From contig CM030932.1 in assembly GCA_018136815.1 (NCBI GenBank), positions 2,074,009-2,125,233 of the forward strand: 51,225 bases of DNA, given 5' to 3'. A program made the translations under genes and the position numbers. The first letter of the stretch is position 1. The number at the start of each line of letters is the position of its first letter. The notes below the pieces were generated by a model. That model saw only the letters and a program-made list of their open reading frames with translations. It ran no database searches and had not been told where the DNA came from. The stretch is from Isochrysis galbana (Eukaryota > Haptophyta > Isochrysidales > Isochrysidaceae). Shown here piece by piece: positions 21,054-29,786 of this stretch.

Positions 21054-21704
21054 ATGAGTAAGTGCAGCATCCTCCAAGATACGCGCGGGCGCGTAAGCGC
21101 TCTCGAGACCTCGGTCGGCGGGATCCAGGCACAACTCGCCTCACTCGACACACTCGACCAAACGGTGACGACACTGCAGCAGCAGCTCTCGTCGGCAGCG
21201 GATAGCTCGCAGACGGCAAAGATCCAGCTCGATCTCGCCGCCGAGACACAGCGCGATGACGGTAGGCACTTGGTCGATGTACACGGCGAAGCCTCGCATC
21301 ACGCGTTCGTGTGCGAGGACATGTTTGTTGGCATCAGCTACCTCTGCCCATTGACTGTATTGTCAGGAGGGTACGACAGAGTGAACGAGCTCAATGAAGC
21401 AGGGAACTCTTTGCTCTTCTACATCGGCGACCTCAAGTACGTCTTCGTGGGCATCGAAGTGTTCGAATTTGAGGCCGTCGACGAGATCGTCGCATTCGTA
21501 TCGCCTGTAGGAGCGAACGACTTTCCGTATCCCTACGCCATCGATAAGACCGGTAGGCATTACCTCATGCTCGAAAAGAAGCAGGGGTACATTGACCCGT
21601 ACCACAGCTTTTACGACATCGAAAAGAAGTTCAAGCTGACACACGAGGAGTGCGGTATACATCCGATGCACTCATTGAAGACGATCCTTTCAAGACAAGT
21701 GTGA
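21054..21704 (+). CDS. Protein resembling giant-virus (NCLDV) hypothetical proteins
   Basis: ATG at 21054 gives a 216-aa frame. Residues 1-65 form a heptad-rich coiled coil (SALETSVGGIQAQLASLDTL and following). The C-terminal half reads NELNEAGNSLLFYIGDLKYV, GIEVFEF, EIVAFVSPVGANDFPYPYAI and YHSFYDIEKKFKLTHEECG. The SPVGxNDxPYPYA segment followed by a short aromatic-rich tail is, as I remember them, typical of small uncharacterised proteins of algal and amoebal giant viruses. Codon use is less GC-rich than in the host genes. GACG|GTAGGC near 21259 could be a donor, so the coiled coil may be a separate exon. Viral origin is inference. Confidence 0.55.
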   Translation: MSKCSILQDTRGRVSALETSVGGIQAQLASLDTLDQTVTTLQQQLSSAADSSQTAKIQLDLAAETQRDDGRHLVDVHGEASHHAFVCEDMFVGISYLCPLTVLSGGYDRVNELNEAGNSLLFYIGDLKYVFVGIEVFEFEAVDEIVAFVSPVGANDFPYPYAIDKTGRHYLMLEKKQGYIDPYHSFYDIEKKFKLTHEECGIHPMHSLKTILSRQV

Positions 21705-21719
21705 GGAGAGGTCCACGTC

Positions 21720-21870
21720 ATGCGTGACGAGGAGGCCGCTGGAATTTTCATCGAGGGCGGGGGCACGCACTAGTAACCATGCATCCCCTTGCTCACAGGA
21801 GCGCCCTCATGGTGAGCTAGGCCCGGTGTCCTAGGACCGAGCTTTTTTGTATTTGATGCTGCTCGGCCAG
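21720..21870. repeat. Dispersed repeat shared with 35325-35430
   Basis: CATGCGTGACGAGGAGGC and GCTGGAA are followed by ATCGAGG and later by GTCCTAGGACCGAGCTTTTT and GTATTTG. The same blocks, in the same order, occur at 35327-35422. The 21.7-kb copy has an extra middle segment. A CCAAATGAAGGCAAGCCGCC motif follows at 21912. Confidence 0.7.
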
Positions 21871-22428
21871 AGTCCCCACGGGAGGGGAAGAAACCCTGAG
21901 GGAAAGGAGACCAAATGAAGGCAAGCCGCCTGACAGCGTCGGGATGAACGAAAGAGAGAGGGGAAAGAGAGCCGCGATGTGACAAGCTACCCGTCCATGT
22001 ACAAAGTAAAAATTCGTTTACGTTAAAGGTTTGGTGCTCCACTCTTCTGTAACCAACAGTTTTTACATCCGTAGGAAACCAGAGCGATTCCCCCCTTTTA
22101 AGAGAATCATGGATGGTGTCTACGTATAGCGTTCTTGCAGAACTGGAACTCTTTTACCAGAAAGGGCGATCGGCTCCGCAAGAGAGCGTGATCCCATCTC
22201 GATTCAGCGCCCGGCGGGCCCCGACGAGGGTCGGTGGTTGGTGGACCCCCCTTTTTTGCCACTGTGTGATGTCCCAGGACATTTGGGCCCCCAGGGGGGT
22301 GTTCGCGCGCGAAAATGGCGCGGGAGCTGCTTCTACCGTTATACTCGTAATATCGTTGTAAAGTTCCGCTCTTGGCGCCTACTGCAATACTGTAGGGTTT
22401 GGTTACATTAATAACAGGCTCGTTTACA
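21871..22428. other. Repeat-rich intergenic sequence
   Basis: Contains GGAGACCAAATGAAGGCAAG (21905) and GGACCCCCCTTTTTTGCCAC (22243), both shared with 34.2-35.0 kb. No convincing gene. Confidence 0.5.
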
Positions 22429-23027
22429 ATGGTATTTCAGCGTCTGTCGCAACCTGCAACCTCGGACTCAGAGTGGGACTCACAGAGCTCGGCAGCGGCG
22501 CGCGGAGCGATGGGTGCGGGCGCCCTCCCCCCTCCACCCTCCGCCCTCCACCCTCCTCATTGCCTGCCTACTGAGTGCACGCCGCACGCGCGCTGGCTTG
22601 CCTCACACACCAGTGCCCCTTCCCTTGCTCAGGTCCGCGCGTGCGCACTCGCCGCGCCACATCCCACGCCTCCTGCGATGGAGATATCAGCGAGCGTGGT
22701 GGTGAGGAGGAGGAGGACGTGGAGGACAGCCGCAACGAGGAGGAGGACGCGAGCGACAGCGTGGGCGTGGACAGCGACGACTCCGACTTCTCCATCATTC
22801 CCGACCCGAACGAGCGCTTGAAGGTGGGCCTGAAGGTCAAGCACAAGCACATCCTCCACGGCACCGGCGTGATCGTGGCGCTCGGCAAGGGCACGCTCCA
22901 TGGCGCCAAGAAGACGAACGTCGAGTTCCGCCTCGACGGCGGAGGCCCTCCCAAAGACGGTGAGATACATTATGTATTTGGTCTCTGTCCAAATACGGCA
23001 AAGGGGAAAGACGTAGGTCCCGCCTAG
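22429..23027 (+). CDS. Acidic protein with a Tudor-like domain, 5' exons
   Basis: Exon 1 (22429-22513, MVFQRLSQPATSDSEWDSQ) ends in phase 1 at GG|GTGCGG. Exon 2 starts at 22633 after TTGCTCAG with matching phase. It encodes an Asp/Glu-rich stretch (GGEEEEDVEDSRNEEEDASD) and then LKVGLKVKHKHILHGTGVIV, ALGKGTLHGAKKTNVEFRLD. The second part resembles the Tudor/SH3-like barrel at the C-terminus of UvrD/PcrA helicases (GxxVxHxxxGxGxVxxxxxG...VxF). A strong donor, GACG|GTGAGA at 22960, probably ends exon 2; the open frame otherwise runs to a stop at 23027. I could not place the next exon, so the gene is incomplete. A nucleic-acid or chromatin role is a guess. Confidence 0.5.
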
Positions 23028-23644
23028 TAAGGGTGGCGAGGGCCCCCTTTCCGGTATCTCAGCTCCGGCCAGCGCACTCCGGGGCCGCGTGGAGCCCCCC
23101 CCCCCCCCCCCCCCGGCCCCCTCTTTCTCTTTCTTTACTCTTGTCTAGAGTAATACAACCCTCTCTCGAGAGTACTCTAGTGTGCCTTACTCTAAGAGTT
23201 AAAGAGGAGGCAGAGGGGGAAGGGGGGGGGGGGGGGGGGGCGGAGGCCGCGTGGAGCCCCCCCCCCCCGCCCCTCCCCCCCCCCCCCCCCCTCTCCCCCG
23301 CCCCCCTCCCTCGCTGCTGCCCCCGCGCCCCTCTGGTGCGCCTCCCGCTCTCTCTCTCTCTCTCACTCTTCCTCCTCAGCCAGCTCTCCCCTCCCCCTTC
23401 CCCTCGGCACGCCGCCACACCAGCCAAGGCACCTCCGCGCCACACGCTGCGAGGGCCGCACGCATCACGATGCCCTGCTCTCCAGAGATTGGATCGAGCC
23501 TAAGGGGCGGGCTGAGTCTGTGCTCAGAGACTGCTGCCCTGGCTAACTTCCCACGTCTCCCAGCGCGCCGACGGCCCTGGTCCTCCGCACACACTCCCGC
23601 TCTGCTCATTAAATTTGCTCGCTCGCTCCACAGGCTGGCTCGTC
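23028..23644. other. C/G homopolymer-rich region and RPL31 leader
   Basis: Long C runs near 23096-23114 and 23258-23292 and a G run at 23222-23240, then C/T-rich sequence. CCACAG|GCTGGCTCGTC before the RPL31 ATG suggests a 5' UTR intron. Confidence 0.45.
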
Positions 23645-24213
23645 ATGGCGAAGGGCGCTGGTAAGACCATCAAGCGTAGTGAAGATGTTGTGACGCGGGA
23701 GTACACCATCCACATGCGCAAGCTGCTGCATGGCGTGGGATTCAAGAAGCGCGCGCCGCGGGCGGTGAAGGAGGTCAAGGCATTCGCCAAGAAGATGATG
23801 GGCACTGATGACGTCCGCCTGGACACGAAGCTCAACAAGTTCTTGTGGAGCCAGGGCATCAAGGGCGTGCCTGGACGCGTGCGGGTGCGGCTTGCGCGCA
23901 AGCGCAACGACGACGAGGAGGTACGGCCTCTGCACCCCGCCCATGCCGATGTCCTCCTTTGGTCAAACCGTCTGACGGCCTCACTTCACCCAACGCATTC
24001 ACGAGTCCACCCTGCTCTCCCCTTGGGGATCGAGTCTAAGGGGAGTTCTCTATGCAGTTGGCTACTTTTGGCGCCCTGGATGGCAGCTTGACTGAGGGGT
24101 GTTGTTCACCTCGGCATCTGTAGGCGACAGACAAGCTGTACACGCTTTGCACGCACGTCCCTGTGGAGAGGCACGCGTACAAGGGCCTGCAGACGGTCAA
24201 CGTCGACGAGTAG
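23645..24213 (+). CDS. RPL31: 60S ribosomal protein eL31
   Basis: Two exons, 23645-23920 and 24124-24213, flank a 203-bp phase-0 intron (GAG|GTACGG ... CTGTAG|GCGACA). The 121-aa product starts [20 protein letters not shown] and continues [63 protein letters not shown] and LQTVNVDE. This agrees with eL31 throughout (family members about 120-125 aa). The protein sits at the polypeptide exit tunnel of the large subunit. The ATG is the first after the putative leader intron. Confidence 0.97.
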
Positions 24214-24700
24214 ATGGACGGCATCATGGGAACTTGTGGGCGACAGAGTGCAAGCCTCAGGCACACCATCCCTCAACGTGATTGAACTGCGCATTTGCTG
24301 CTCTTTGACGGCCCCGTGCGCGTACTAGACGCTGCTAAACTCCGTGAGTTGCTCTCGGTGCGACCTCAACTTTCCCGCGTCGCTTCCTTGGCGTGTGCTG
24401 TGCGCGTGCATCGCGGGACAATTGTGCCTTCCATGGTCTATTTGCGTGTGCACGCGCACCCTAGTGCTCAATCCGCGTTGAGAGAATAGAGCCCATCGCT
24501 GTGGTGTTGCCGTGTCTGTCCCGGCTAATACGTCTTGCATCGATCAGACATATCGAAAACCGCGCTCAAAGCGACCCGGAAAAACGCCCCGCAAGCGGCT
24601 AAACATGCATATGGCATATGGGAGAAAAGACTAAGACTAGACATCAATCTCTAGGCTATATACACTGCCACTACTGAAACACACGGACAAACACCCACAC
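24214..24700. other. Intergenic, 3' flank of RPL31
   Basis: No gene recognised. The LINE relic begins near 24700. Confidence 0.4.
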
Positions 24701-25150
24701 TTTAAGCACATTACACACAGAAGGATTGGCACCAAGAATATGTTTGCGGACAGACAGACGAGTATGTGTAGACTGTGCCACCGTCACTGTCACTGTGAGG
24801 ACTCGTGCCACACCTAGCGTGGTGCCCCGCGACAAGTACAATATTCGAGACCATCGACGCTATCTCTAACTACTCGCCCTGCCCTAAGAGGACGCGCACG
24901 CAAAAAGTCAAGGACAGGCTCTTTGCATATCCCGGCGCGTCTGCCTCCGACAGCTTAAAGACTCTCTACTTAATAGCATGGAAGTACATCATCGGAGACT
25001 TCCACAGAGTAGTGCAGGATTTGAGTCATACGTCATACGAGTTTCACTACATACCAACTTTAGAAGCCACGCTCACAAGGTTCGCCACCCTAGTGCGGGG
25101 CCTCGCGGCGAACGGCGTATCACAATGCACACGGGGGAAAATTGACAATT
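24700..25150 (+). pseudogene. LINE ORF2 C-terminal relic
   Basis: Around 24757 the plus strand reads MCRLCHRHCHCEDSCHT, a decayed zinc knuckle, then after a break ETIDAISNYSPCPKR, DRLFAYPGASASDSLKTLYL and IAWKYIIGDFHRVVQDLS. This aligns with the minus-strand LINE at 5804-6668 (SVLDAINGIARFSP; YTLYLVAWRFIITDFYRI). It carries a stop and frame changes. Orientation is opposite to most other LINE copies here. Confidence 0.75.
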
Positions 25151-25179
25151 ATATTGAAGGCGGTGGTTAAAAGCCGCAA

Positions 25180-25290
25180 AGCCGCCGGCTCCGAGACGCG
25201 CACCACACAATGCGCTTACTTAGGCCCGAATGTGGGCTACACAAGAAAGGCAGCCACGATTCACACGAGAATCGACAGAATATACCACAG
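25180..25290 (+). pseudogene. LINE endonuclease fragment
   Basis: The plus frame GYTRKAATIHTRIDRIYHS matches GGFTRLSGTIHTRIDRIYTP of the endonuclease ORF at 18.7-20.2 kb. It lies downstream of a C-terminal ORF2 fragment on the same strand, so the order is scrambled relative to an intact element. Confidence 0.7.
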
Positions 25291-25494
25291 CAGCGAGCCA
25301 GGTGGAGGGGGGATAAGGGAAGCGGGCGAGGCTGCATAGGCGTTTTGCAGGGTCGCGCGCGCGGCGAGAGATTATTAAGAAGTTTTTTTTGGTTCCCAGT
25401 CCTATCCTCCACTGGAAGTCCTTGAGTCTTAAGTTGCACGTGGCACGGCGTGGGAGGAGCGGAGGCAAAGGCCTGGGTTAGGCTCTCTTATCTC

Positions 25495-25752
25495 TTATTG
25501 TCTGTTGTTAAATAGAAGTATGCCTGTTCCCTGCCTCTGTGGCTGTTGTGGGCGAGAGGGAGGAAGGGCCATGTCGACATCTTGGTGCAGGCAGCAGGCA
25601 GGGCGGAGGCATGCGAGCGCTTCGGTTCCGGCGGCTTGGGCCGGCCCCGTTGGGGCGTTGGGGCGTGAGCCTGCGGGGGGCTGATGGGAGAGGGGAGCAG
25701 TCAGCGCGCGCTCCATCGCTGAAACTATGACGATAGTTTTCTGAAAATCGTG
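25495..25752 (-). mobile_element. LINE 5' end: hairpin plus ORF1-like frame
   Basis: On the minus strand AAAACTATCGTCATAGTTT precedes ATG at 25716. The frame of 73 codons starts MERALTAPLSHQPPAGSRP and shares DNA with the 28587 copy (CGCCCCAACGGGGCCG; AAGCCGCCGGA; GAAGCGCTCGCA). The stem is conserved while the loop changed from TGTT to CGTC. Confidence 0.6.
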
Positions 25753-26019
25753 GTAAAAATAGTGAGTGACCCGATTATCTCGTGCGCCCTAAAAATCCTA
25801 AATCGCCAAGGGAGATGGGGTCCACATATCGGTATGTTTTGGATGTCGAGCCCAAGTGAACGAAACCTAATGTGGAGGTCGCATCTTTGCCAGCATGAAC
25901 AATGGCCAGAATCAGTCTCCTGACTCCCTCAGGAGATCCAATCCACCATCATAATTTGCACGCAATTCATGTGGTTGAAGCGTAATTCTAGCAGACTAAT
26001 AATGGGTTAGCTACGAGGT

Positions 26020-26589
26020 TTAGAGCCTCGCATGTCTTGAGGCACGCGCTGACCTTGCTGTGTCATCGTGAGCCAGCGTGAGTAGCAGAGGTGCTGCTGG
26101 TTGCTGTGTGTATGCCGTCGGCCAAGAGTACATTGGGTGCACCTGGTCGTTTGCAGTCGGGACAAAGCGCCATTGCCATGTGCCATTCGTGGTTGGGACT
26201 GAAGGTGAAAACGGGGGCGGCGGTGGTGGTTGATGTGTATGTAGGCTCGGCGCGCGGGCGACGGCATGTGGGTGCCGTAATGGGTGTTTTCGCACTCGCA
26301 GCAGCAGACCGGCGACAACGAGCACCACCCACCATGGTGCAGCAGGTGCGCGTAGCAGCCTGGCGACGAGTAAGATGATGGGTCGGAAGAGGCTCTCTGC
26401 AGCAGCAACGAGCCTCGCCTCAAGCATCATCGAGAGCCGCTCGACGAAGAGGCGCCACGAGATGTGTAACGTCGAGTCGAATGTGTGCGAGAGAGCGTGA
26501 AGAAGAGCAGAGAGCAGAGAGTGCCATGGCGCCGGGGTCGGGCCCTCCTCACCCGGCGCCCAGCAGTGGGCAGCGTACGACGACGCCAA
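26020..26589 (-). CDS. Possible small membrane protein
   Basis: The minus frame of 189 codons starts MASSYAAHCWAPGEEGPTPA. It contains an amphipathic region (WRLFVERLSMMLEARLVAAA) and a hydrophobic segment, PWWVVLVVAGLLLRVRK. Its presumed leader is the CCCTCT minisatellite at 26680-26815, matching the CT-leader habit of genes here. From about residue 125 the frame loses conviction; a second minus frame (EWHMAMALCPDCKRPGAPNV) reads better there, so an intron may intervene. No family recognised. Confidence 0.33.
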   Translation of the reverse strand: MASSYAAHCWAPGEEGPTPAPWHSLLSALLHALSHTFDSTLHISWRLFVERLSMMLEARLVAAAESLFRPIILLVARLLRAPAAPWWVVLVVAGLLLRVRKHPLRHPHAVARAPSLHTHQPPPPPPFSPSVPTTNGTWQWRFVPTANDQVHPMYSWPTAYTQQPAAPLLLTLAHDDTARSARASRHARL

Positions 26590-26679
26590 TGGTGCCGTAT
26601 GCAGAAAAGGTTTTTACACCCGCGAGCGTGCAGGTGAGAGAAGCCTCGATCAGCAGAGGGAAAGAGGGAGGAGGGAGAA

Positions 26680-26815
26680 GGGGAGAGGGAGAGGGAGAGG
26701 GAGAGGGAGAGGGAGAGGGAGAGGGAGAGGGAGAGGGAGAGGGAGAGGGAGAGGGAGAGGGAGAGGGAGAGGGAGAGGGAGAGGGAGAGGGAGAGGGAGA
26801 GGGAGAGGGAGAGGG
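26680..26815. repeat. (GAGAGG)n minisatellite
   Basis: About 22 perfect 6-bp units GAGAGG (CCTCTC on minus). It lies about 90 bp upstream of the possible minus-strand ATG at 26589. Confidence 0.95.
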
Positions 26816-26924
26816 GCAGAGGGCGCGGCGCGAGGCGGTCGTTGTTGGCGGATGTCTTTACGAGTACATAGTGACAAATGACAGGACTACTTCCAATATT
26901 CAATATTCGATATTCGGGTTTTGA

Positions 26925-27600
26925 GACCTGCCACAAGGGTTCCCATAGGCGCCTTGAGCCTCTCCCTCCTCATCTCCCTCCTGTCGCCAGCCGCCCCTCT
27001 CCGCCCGTTTGCTAACGCAAACGGGGCCCATTTCTCATTGCATGCACTCCATCGGGGTGGGTGGGTTGCAAACCCCCCCTTTCCCTCTCTCCATCTCCAT
27101 TCTCTCCTAGCTCCTAGCGCTCTCCCTGCGGTCTGCGGTGCGTCGCCATGCGGCGCGCCATGGCCTGCTCTCAGAGGTCCTTTGGGAGCTCCCAGAGGGC
27201 AGAGGGCCAGCAAGGGCAGCTCAGGGATCAGTGGAGGCTGGGGCTCAGCTCCTGGCCCCCTCTACCTCTCCCACTAGCTCGCCTCGCTGGCCGCTGGCCA
27301 TGGGAGCCGCCCAGAGCCAGAGCGGCCCAGAGCCCAGAGGCCCCTGTATGTTTGGATGCCTGGCGACCAAGGATGGGGGGGAGTCAGCTTGAGGGCAGGC
27401 CCAGCATGGGCGTGGGAGTGCGAGTCGTGGCCCACGCCCACTAGGGGTCTGGGCCAGAATGATAATTGCCCAGCCTCAGCCTCTGCCAGAGGCCAGAGGG
27501 AGAGGGCAGGGGCTGGGGTTGATTGTTGATTGTACGGGCCCACCCCGGGGGGGGGTCCGCGATGGAGTGAGGGGGGCGCGAGGCCCCCATGACGGATCGG
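26925..27600 (+). repeat. Dispersed repeat family R, near full-length copy
   Basis: Landmarks in order: CCTCCTGTCGCCAGCC; the palindrome CCCGTTTGCTAACGCAAACGGG (27005-27026); GCGGCGCGCCATGGCCTGCT; a CTGGGGCTCAGCTCCTGGCC block; CCACTAGGGGTCTGGGCCAG; and GGGGGCGCGAGGCCCCC near 27570. The same order occurs at 49.3-50.36 kb, and pieces occur at 34.06-34.26, 39.74-40.23 (inverted), 41.29-41.74 and 47.2 kb. It is non-coding as far as I can see. Confidence 0.8.
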
Positions 27601-27988
27601 AGCTCAAGGAGGGATCGAATGGAAGCGAATGGGACGGAAGGGGTATGGCGGGAGGCGCGGCAAAGTGTGGAATGGCGGGTGAGACGGGCTCATCGCATCT
27701 CTGAGCTCTGAGGCGGGAAGCGGGAAGTGGGATGACGGGCAGAGTAGGCGAGGGCGTGCGTGACGACATCTTGGACATGTCGAGGGCGAGTAAGCGAGTG
27801 ATCGACTGGGTGGTGAGGGGTGTTGTAAGTAAGGTTGCTTGTTACGAGCAGTGCGAGAGCGGGGGCGGGGGTGAGAACGAGGAACGAGAACGAGAGCACG
27901 AGGGACGAACGAGGGTGACAGGGACCGACGGACCGACTACGATCCCCACAAAAAAAACATCTGAAGATTCTGGGCTACACACCTATGA

Positions 27989-28560
27989 CTAGTCGCGGGA
28001 CTTCCCTTTTCTAACTACACCGCCCTTATCCTTATCTTCCCTCCCCCCACCTCTTCCGCTGCCCCCCTTCATTCCTTTTTCATCGATTTCCGGGGTCCGG
28101 TCTTTGATGTATCTGATAGGTTTGGCCTCTGAGTTCGTGAGGGACTTCTCGTACCTTCGGAAGTTCTCGCCGAATTTCAGTTTTTCAAGGACCAGATGGT
28201 AGAACTCCCAATTGACACTGTCGAAGGCTTTTTCCCAGTCGAGCGCAAGGAGGAGTCCCGGCTGCCCCGTCTCGTCTAGGTATGCGTTCGTCATTTGTAG
28301 CAGATGGGTGGCTTCGCCTATTAAGCGTCTGGCTGGGGACGAAGCACCTAGTTGGTCTTTCGAGATTATGTATTATGTTCCCGATTACTAATCCGATTAC
28401 CTTATTAAATCTATTTGTAAGCACTTTGGCTAGGATTTTGTAGTCGCTTTGTAGTAGTATGATAGGTCTATAGTTCCTAGGGTCCCGTGTGTCCCCTTTT
28501 TTTGTATAGCAGTGTTATGTCTCCTTCTTCCCTCATAGATACGTTAAGGTGGCCCTGCTC
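27989..28560 (-). pseudogene. LINE reverse transcriptase fragment
   Basis: Reading minus from 28560: GHLNVSMREEGDITLLYKKR, RDPRNYRPIILLQSDYKILA, then after a frameshift near 28355 LDETGQPGLLLALDWEKAFD with the F/A-x-D catalytic motif A of reverse transcriptases, and LVLEKLKFG. The frame breaks off before motif C. The remainder (RTPEIDEKGMKGG...) is translated 3' module, showing the deletion junction. Confidence 0.9.
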
Positions 28561-28586
28561 TCAAAACTATTGTTATAGTTTTAGCG

Positions 28587-28772
28587 ATGGAGCGCGCGCC
28601 GACCGCTCCCACTCCCCAGCCCCCCGCCGCCACGACGCCCCAACGGGGCCGCCCCAAGCCGCCGGAGCCGAAGCGCTCGCAGGCCTCCGCACCGCCCGAC
28701 GACCACGACGTCGAGATGGCGCCGCCTCCCTCGCCTCCCAGGCAGCACACCCCAGCTCGCGGGGCCCGGTAG
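28587..28772 (+). CDS. LINE ORF1-like frame
   Basis: The 61-codon frame starts MERAPTAPTPQPPAATTPQR and is Pro/Ala-rich with basic (RGRPKPPEPKR) and acidic (DDHDVEM) patches, suggestive of a nucleic-acid-binding linker but without a domain. It is related to frames at 20274 and 25716 (minus). Confidence 0.4.
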   Translation: MERAPTAPTPQPPAATTPQRGRPKPPEPKRSQASAPPDDHDVEMAPPPSPPRQHTPARGAR

Positions 28773-29160
28773 GGGCTCCGTTGCCGATGATGAGGCACGG
28801 TCCCTCCGCACTAGCACTGAGGTTAAACTAAGAATTGAAGACAACAGAAAAACTCTCTCACACTGACACTCCGACACTCCCCATCCCCATCGATCGCCAA
28901 ACAAAGGCCAAAGGCCAAAGCCACTAATGTCGTTTCCATTTCCCATATCCGCCAACAGCAGAATCGATCTCGCCGCATGGAATATCCTCCTCGAGCTCCC
29001 AGGTTGATATTTGGTGGCAAGCAACCCCTCTATATTTGATCGATATTTGGTGGCAACCCCTCACACTTCTCCCGCGTTAGCCCCCCGCCTCATCCCATCT
29101 GCCGATTTCAAGAGCTTTGCGTGCCATGATGTCGGCAATCTGATCATTGGTTGATAGCCA
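28770..29160 (-). mobile_element. Copia-like 3' end: pol C-terminus and LTR piece
   Basis: On the minus strand a frame ends LSTNDQIADIMARKALEIGR and WDEAGG, like the C-terminus of Ty1/copia polyproteins (TxxQxADIxTKxL). It is followed by GCGGGAGAAGTGTGAGGGGT, like a polypurine tract running into an LTR that starts TGTGAGG. The stretch ending GTGCCTCATCATCGGCAACG at 28770-28850 recurs at 48765-48830 (minus sense). The rest of pol is absent or too decayed to see. Confidence 0.45.
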
Positions 29161-29786
29161 AGAAGGAAGAGACAACGAGATCGAGAAATTTTTTGTTTTT
29201 TGTGCCCGAACCAAACCCGCTCGGATCGCACCCTTGTGCCTGTGCTCCCGCACACCGCACTGTGCTCCGTCCCGTCCCATCGCTCATCGTCAGGCCCGAG
29301 GTCCCGCCCGCCAGCTAGCTTCCCTCTGCCTCCGTACGCCCATGCTATGGCCCCGAGCTGGCGGTCGGGCCTCCCACGCGCATCATGTGATTTCATGCAT
29401 CAATCTCACATACGACATACGTGTGCGCACAGCCATACAAATCGCACCACAATCACCACAAGCATATCACCTAGAAGGCCTGAAACTAAAAAAACATGGA
29501 TGGAGCTGTAGCAGCTACAGCTACAACTGCCATCCCGCCCTTGCATTTTACAAACGGCCCGATCGGATTGATCGATATATGGATTGAGCGGTGGGCAGCT
29601 CACTGGCATGACGAGAGGTAAACAATTGACGCTGGTTCGAAGGATAGATGCTGCCTCCTCTAGGCTGCAGACTAACCATCTCTGCCCCAATCAAGGCTAC
29701 CGGCTATATCTCCGTCATCGCTACGGCATCGCGAGTGGGATCCATCCTCGATCCACAGCCGCCACAAAATGGGCCATCTCCGGCAC
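29161..29786. other. Intergenic, no supported gene
   Basis: No convincing gene or repeat beyond the copia-like remnant; this is the 3' flank of the helicase gene. Confidence 0.4.

Larger units (their letters stand above)
27950..28772. mobile_element. LINE copy with internal deletion and inverted 5' segment
   Basis: On the minus strand, 28560 to 27950 holds reverse-transcriptase sequence fused directly to the family 3' module and ending CTTCAGATG plus eight T. Immediately right of it, at 28563, the plus strand begins the family 5' hairpin and ORF1-like frame (to 28772). Head-to-head fusion of the extreme 5' end with a truncated 3' segment is the product expected from twin priming. No flanking target duplication was found. 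Confidence 0.65.

Noticed and set aside
23033..23503. Plus-strand Pro/Ser-rich frame
   Set aside because: Built from C homopolymers and CT tracts upstream of RPL31.
26481..26924. Plus-strand (EG)n protein across the GAGAGG minisatellite
   Set aside because: Pure repeat translation; the minus strand upstream context fits a leader better.
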